Assembly: GCA_017420625.1 (NCBI GenBank)
Contig: JAFOIR010000407.1
Span: 1 to 13,059 of the forward strand
Origin: Bacillota bacterium
GTDB lineage: Bacteria; Bacillota_A; Clostridia; Lachnospirales; Bianqueaceae
DNA length: 13,059 bases
Direction of reading: 5' to 3'
Shown one piece after another: positions 10,289 to 13,059 of the stretch. The number at the start of each line of letters is the position of its first letter. Position 1 is the first letter of the stretch. The notes under the pieces are model-generated. The model worked only from the letters and a program-made list of their open reading frames with translations, did not search any database and was not told the DNA's origin. A program made the translations under genes and the position numbers.

Positions 10289-10788
10289 GATCCCTGTCTC
10301 CCATCTCCGGAAGAACCCGGTGCCGAAACAGAATCCAGGAATTCATCATAGACACTGCCGATCGAAGAGCGAACGAGCTTTTCTGTCGCTTCAGAAGCCA
10401 GCTGACGGATTTCCTTCTTAGCCTCTTCCATCATCAGCTCGCGTTCTTTCTCAGCTTCTGCCCGTGCTGTCTTGAGGTACTCAGCAGCCTGCTTCTTCGC
10501 ATCTCTTTCGATCGTTCGGCGTTCCATCTCGATCCTGGCTTCGGCTTCCTGCTCGTGAGCCTTGATCAGCTGATGGGCATCCGCCATCTGTTTCTGATAA
10601 TCTGCTTTCAGCGCTTCTGCTTCTTCTTTCTGTTTCTTCGCTTCATCCAGCTGACTGCTGATCCGTTTTTCCCGTTCCTCCATAAAGCTCCTTACCGGTT
10701 TATAGAGAAGGAAATACAGACCGCCGCCCAGGATCACGAAATTGAAAAGATGCAGCAGGATCTGTTGAAAATCAATATTTAATGGCAT
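10285..10788 (-). CDS. atpF: F1Fo ATP synthase subunit b
   Basis: The protein has 167 aa and is the peripheral-stalk (stator) subunit. ATG 10788 follows a strong AAGGAGG five bases upstream. One N-terminal membrane helix (about 9-28, ILLHLFNFVILGGGLYFLLY) leads into a long charged coiled coil (about 35-140, with EEREKRISSQLDEAKKQKEE and ATEKLVRSS). The last ~13 residues (SAPGSSGDGRQGS) are a Gly/Ser-rich tail instead of the usual short helix end. They are encoded next to the overlap with atpA. It is a normal single-domain b with no delta sequence attached, so this is not the b-delta fusion known from mycobacteria. In a standard enzyme its C-terminus would bind the delta C-terminal domain, which here sits on alpha. 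Confidence 0.95.
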   Translation of the reverse strand: MPLNIDFQQILLHLFNFVILGGGLYFLLYKPVRSFMEEREKRISSQLDEAKKQKEEAEALKADYQKQMADAHQLIKAHEQEAEARIEMERRTIERDAKKQAAEYLKTARAEAEKERELMMEEAKKEIRQLASEATEKLVRSSIGSVYDEFLDSVSAPGSSGDGRQGS

Positions 10789-10803
10789 ACCTGCCTCCTT
10801 GAA

Positions 10804-11157
10804 TTAAAGGACAAATACGATCAAAATAGCGACGATCAATGCGTAGATGGCCACCGTTTCGATAAACACAAGACCAAGCATCAGACTCGTACGGATCTTT
10901 CCTTCCGCTTCCGGCTGACGGGCAATACTGTCAGAAGATTTGGCAATCGCGATACCCATTGCGATCGCACCGCAGCCGCCGGCCAGACCGATCGCCAGAC
11001 CGGCTGCCATTGCTTTGCTTCCGGTCGCATCTGCCTGGACTTCCTGCCCAGGCTGTCCGGGAGCTGGCTGATCTGCCGCCAGTACCGGCATGGCCGTAAA
11101 TGTCAACAACATCGTAACAACAAGCGCTAACAGGATTCGTTTGCATACAGTTTTCAT
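10804..11157 (-). CDS. atpE: F1Fo ATP synthase subunit c with N-terminal leader
   Basis: The protein has 117 aa; plain c subunits are about 70-90. Residues 1-28 look like a signal peptide: basic start, hydrophobic core (ILLALVVTMLLTFTAMP) and VLA-A cleavage-type end. A Pro/Gln/Gly-rich stretch follows (about 29-46). The c hairpin is then complete: helix 1 (about 48-76), polar loop ARQPEAEGKI (79-88) with the conserved RQP, and helix 2 with ion-binding E100 in GLVFIETVAIYALIVAI. The position equivalent to the sodium-ligand Gln in helix 1 is M67, which points to proton coupling. ATG overlaps the atpB stop (ATGA). It forms the rotor ring in the membrane. Confidence 0.95.
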   Translation of the reverse strand: MKTVCKRILLALVVTMLLTFTAMPVLAADQPAPGQPGQEVQADATGSKAMAAGLAIGLAGGCGAIAMGIAIAKSSDSIARQPEAEGKIRTSLMLGLVFIETVAIYALIVAILIVFVL

Positions 11158-11972
11158 GCTTCTGATACCTCGTGTTTAGATTTTCTTTCACTGACTTCTC
11201 CATAGAAAAGCGAAGTCAGCATAGTCAGAACATACGTTTGAATAAGGGCATGCAGCAGGGTAAACAGAACACCCACCAGGACCGGCAGGATAAAGCTTAA
11301 GCCCATCGTAAAGTACACCAGATCCGTGACCAGAAGTCCGGACAAAAGCGCACCGAAGAGTCGGAAGCTCATCGAGATGGGAAGAGAAAAGTCTTTCAGT
11401 GCTTTTCCGACACCCTTGATCCCGTTTCCTGCGATACCGCCGGAAATGATAACCCCATAGCTCAGACATCCCAGTGCGATCGCCGCATTGATATCGGAGA
11501 GCGGCGCCGGCAGTGTGATGCTGTGCCCGTGCACTGTCAGCCATTGAAGGCCGAACAGCTCAAAGATCGTACCGCAGAAAATGTAGACCCCGGCAAACAG
11601 AAGATAGCCTCCGAGGAATTTGTTGCGGTGAGGGCTGTTTTCCTTCGCCAGATCCGTGAAGAATCCCACCAGTGTCTCAACCAGAAGCTGCAGTTTTCCC
11701 GGAACATCTTTAAACCGCGGAATCGCGAAGATCCGGATCAGCAGCGCTCCGATCAGCAGGACGCCGATAACGATCCATTCGGATGCCAGCGAGGGGTTGA
11801 CTTCCATTCCGAAGAAACTGATCTTGTTTGTCTCATGAAGGACGGCATCCTTCATGGCTTCCTGGATCGTTTCGGATTTGTTTACGGATGGCGTCAGAAT
11901 GATCCCCACCAACAAAATGACGAGCAGTACGACCCACCAGATCAGAAACTTCTTTTTCTTTTTTGGGTCCAT
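11154..11972 (-). CDS. atpB: F1Fo ATP synthase subunit a
   Basis: The protein has 272 aa from ATG 11972. An in-frame GTG at 11978 overlaps the AGGAG site itself, so it cannot be the start; ATG follows AGGAG (11978-11982) after five bases. It is a membrane subunit forming the ion half-channels against the c-ring. After a lysine-rich start (MDPKKKKK) there are five to six hydrophobic segments. The essential arginine is R204 in SFRLFGALLSGLLVTDLVY. PLSDINAAIALG (158-169) and QTYVLTMLTSLFYGE (245-259) are also typical. The usual RLFGN is RLFGA, and the acidic residue of the AGE motif is Leu. It is the first gene of the operon; no atpI precedes it. Confidence 0.94.
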   Translation of the reverse strand: MDPKKKKKFLIWWVVLLVILLVGIILTPSVNKSETIQEAMKDAVLHETNKISFFGMEVNPSLASEWIVIGVLLIGALLIRIFAIPRFKDVPGKLQLLVETLVGFFTDLAKENSPHRNKFLGGYLLFAGVYIFCGTIFELFGLQWLTVHGHSITLPAPLSDINAAIALGCLSYGVIISGGIAGNGIKGVGKALKDFSLPISMSFRLFGALLSGLLVTDLVYFTMGLSFILPVLVGVLFTLLHALIQTYVLTMLTSLFYGEVSERKSKHEVSEA

Positions 11973-11977
11973 GATCA

Positions 11978-11982
11978 CTCCT
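11978..11982 (-). promoter_or_regulatory. Ribosome binding site that fixes the atpB start
   Basis: AGGAG on the minus strand, five bases before ATG 11972. Its last G is the first base of the upstream in-frame GTG, which rules that GTG out as the initiation codon. Confidence 0.75.
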
Positions 11983-12021
11983 ATCAGCCGAGCCAGACGT
12001 TCACCCGGCTATGTTCCTTTT

Positions 12022-12030
12022 ATTGTATCA
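12022..12030 (-). promoter_or_regulatory. Candidate extended -10 promoter of the atp operon
   Basis: On the minus strand TGATACAAT is an extended -10 element with TACAAT at 12022-12027. There is no good -35; the region 17 bases upstream reads TATCAT. It would give a leader of roughly 40 bases before atpB. It lies within 40 bases of the GH3 stop codon, with no terminator hairpin between, so read-through from the GH3 gene may also contribute. A 5-bp inverted repeat (AGCCG/CGGCT) in the leader is too short to interpret. Confidence 0.5.
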
Positions 12031-12058
12031 TATTTCACAGAAAAATGATAGTTTTTCA

Positions 12059-13059
12059 TCAAAGTCTGAAGGGGGATTTCCCCGGGAAGTCATGATGTTT
12101 CATGGCATCCAGCAGAGCTTCCAACGAGAGTCTCGTATATTCATAGGTCGTAATGACGCAGGACGCGAAGCGTACCAGATCATAATCATACGGAGCGCCA
12201 AGAAGAACCGCTATGACGTCGATCTTTCCGGATTGTGCTCGCTCACGCATCGCCTGGACGATTTCCTTCTGCCCTTTCCTGAATCGGGCATTATAAAGTC
12301 CCAGCATGACAGTCGTCTTTTCCCGATTGGAAATATATTCATCGAGCTGACGGATCGCTTCGTTTACCTCATCCTCTTCCGCGTTGAGCGACAGATTGAT
12401 GACCTTTTTCTGAAAGAGCCCTTTCATATTGTCGCCAAAGGAAAGCGGACGCATATCTTCCGCCCTATTGGAAGCCGATTGGTCAAAGGAAACGACAACA
12501 TAGTCATCCTTCGCCGGATCCAGGTCAAAGTCGCCCTTCAGAAGCGTCATCGCTTCCGCCATGAGTTCCTGATTGAGGAACAGTCTTCCGCTGGTATTTA
12601 CCATTTCCCCTGCCCGGATCGGATCGATGTTCGGTGCTTCACAAAGCCCCATTTCCTTTTTCAGGTTCATGATCCTTTCAAAGGATTCCCGGATCCTCTC
12701 GGTACTGATTCGTCCGGATTCGATCGCCTTGTAGATCGCTTCAGCCGCTTCACTCACCGCATCATAGGTATGGGAAATCGTCAGGATATCGTTGCCCGCT
12801 TCGATCGCACGAACAGCACCTTCTCCGCAGCCATAGGCCGCGCGGATGGCATCCATCTCCAGGCAGTCCGTCATTGCGATCCCGTCAAAGCCGTAGGTGT
12901 CTCTCAAAAGATCCGTAATGATAACTCTGGAAAGCGTTGCCGGATTCTCGGGATCAACATCCGTATAGCGCACATGTGTGGTCAGAAGGGCTTTGGCTCC
13001 GGCCCGGATGGCTTCTTCGAAGGGTTTGAATTCCGTCTCCATCAGAATCTGTTTCGGTG
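12059..13059 (-). CDS. GH3 glycoside hydrolase, beta-N-acetylhexosaminidase (NagZ-like), 5' end outside window
   Basis: The frame is open to the window edge. The ATG at 13042 is internal, because in-frame codons (P-K-Q-I-L) precede it and the text is mid-domain. From that ATG: PFEEAIRAGAKALLTTHVRY, then NPATLSRVIITDLLRD, then YGFDGIAMTDCLEMDAI. These are the last strands of the GH3 TIM barrel, with the TD-x-LEM Asp (codon 12866-12868) as the expected nucleophile. Helical and linker parts follow (SFERIMNLKKEMGL), then a second alpha/beta domain (about 150-327) like that of two-domain NagZ from Bacillota. The KHFPGHG-type acid/base region lies upstream, outside the window. It would remove beta-linked GlcNAc from peptidoglycan fragments or glycans. 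Signal peptide or lipobox status cannot be seen. Confidence 0.88.
   Translation of the reverse strand, partial: PKQILMETEFKPFEEAIRAGAKALLTTHVRYTDVDPENPATLSRVIITDLLRDTYGFDGIAMTDCLEMDAIRAAYGCGEGAVRAIEAGNDILTISHTYDAVSEAAEAIYKAIESGRISTERIRESFERIMNLKKEMGLCEAPNIDPIRAGEMVNTSGRLFLNQELMAEAMTLLKGDFDLDPAKDDYVVVSFDQSASNRAEDMRPLSFGDNMKGLFQKKVINLSLNAEEDEVNEAIRQLDEYISNREKTTVMLGLYNARFRKGQKEIVQAMRERAQSGKIDVIAVLLGAPYDYDLVRFASCVITTYEYTRLSLEALLDAMKHHDFPGKSPFRL

Noticed and set aside
10289..10790. A hidden or frameshifted delta N-terminal domain between atpF and atpA
   Set aside because: The whole interval is coding for an ordinary b subunit, and atpF and atpA overlap by four bases. There is no room, and no out-of-frame product here resembles the delta N-terminal helices.
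11973..12058. Riboswitch or small RNA in the atpB leader
   Set aside because: The leader after the predicted start is only about 40 bases, with a single 5-bp inverted repeat. There is not enough structure to support a regulatory RNA.

Overview
The window looks like chromosomal DNA from an anaerobic Bacillota, most likely Clostridia and perhaps Lachnospiraceae-like. This rests on gene content and protein style, such as the gamma-subunit N-terminus, a RACo-type ASKHA ferredoxin protein and strong AGGAG ribosome sites. By eye the G+C content is about half. No RNA gene, CRISPR array, insertion sequence or phage gene was seen. Coding density is high and the only sizeable gap is 3999-4167.

Left part (1-4000, all minus strand). 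A cytoplasmic GH29 alpha-L-fucosidase (2310-3998) is followed by a probable two-gene unit with its own sigma-A-type promoter (2280-2308). That unit encodes a 2Fe-2S/ASKHA protein of the corrinoid-activator type (722-2236) and a lipoyl-less E2-like acyltransferase (1-694, cut by the window edge).

Centre (4000-5770, plus strand). A divergent intergenic region carries two back-to-back promoters and a dyad over the fucosidase -35 box. It leads to a CDP-alcohol phosphatidyltransferase (probable pgsA) and an RluA-family pseudouridine synthase. The last gene converges on the atp operon, and the two stop codons interlock in a shared TTAA.

Right part (5767-11972, minus strand). This is a complete-looking F1Fo ATP synthase operon in the order atpB-atpE-atpF-atpA-atpG-atpD-atpC, with tight or ATGA-overlapping junctions and a candidate extended -10 promoter at 12022-12030. 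Neither atpI nor a stand-alone atpH (delta) is present. The alpha subunit is 580 aa because its first ~82 residues are a delta-subunit C-terminal domain fused in frame to a full alpha. The delta N-terminal domain, which normally binds the alpha N-termini, is missing between atpF and atpA. The fusion would tie the peripheral stalk covalently to alpha and is the most notable feature here. The same operon has a c subunit with a cleavable-looking leader and an a subunit with changed half-channel residues.

Right edge (12059-13059, minus strand). The C-terminal part of a GH3 beta-N-acetylhexosaminidase-like protein lies directly upstream of the atp promoter.
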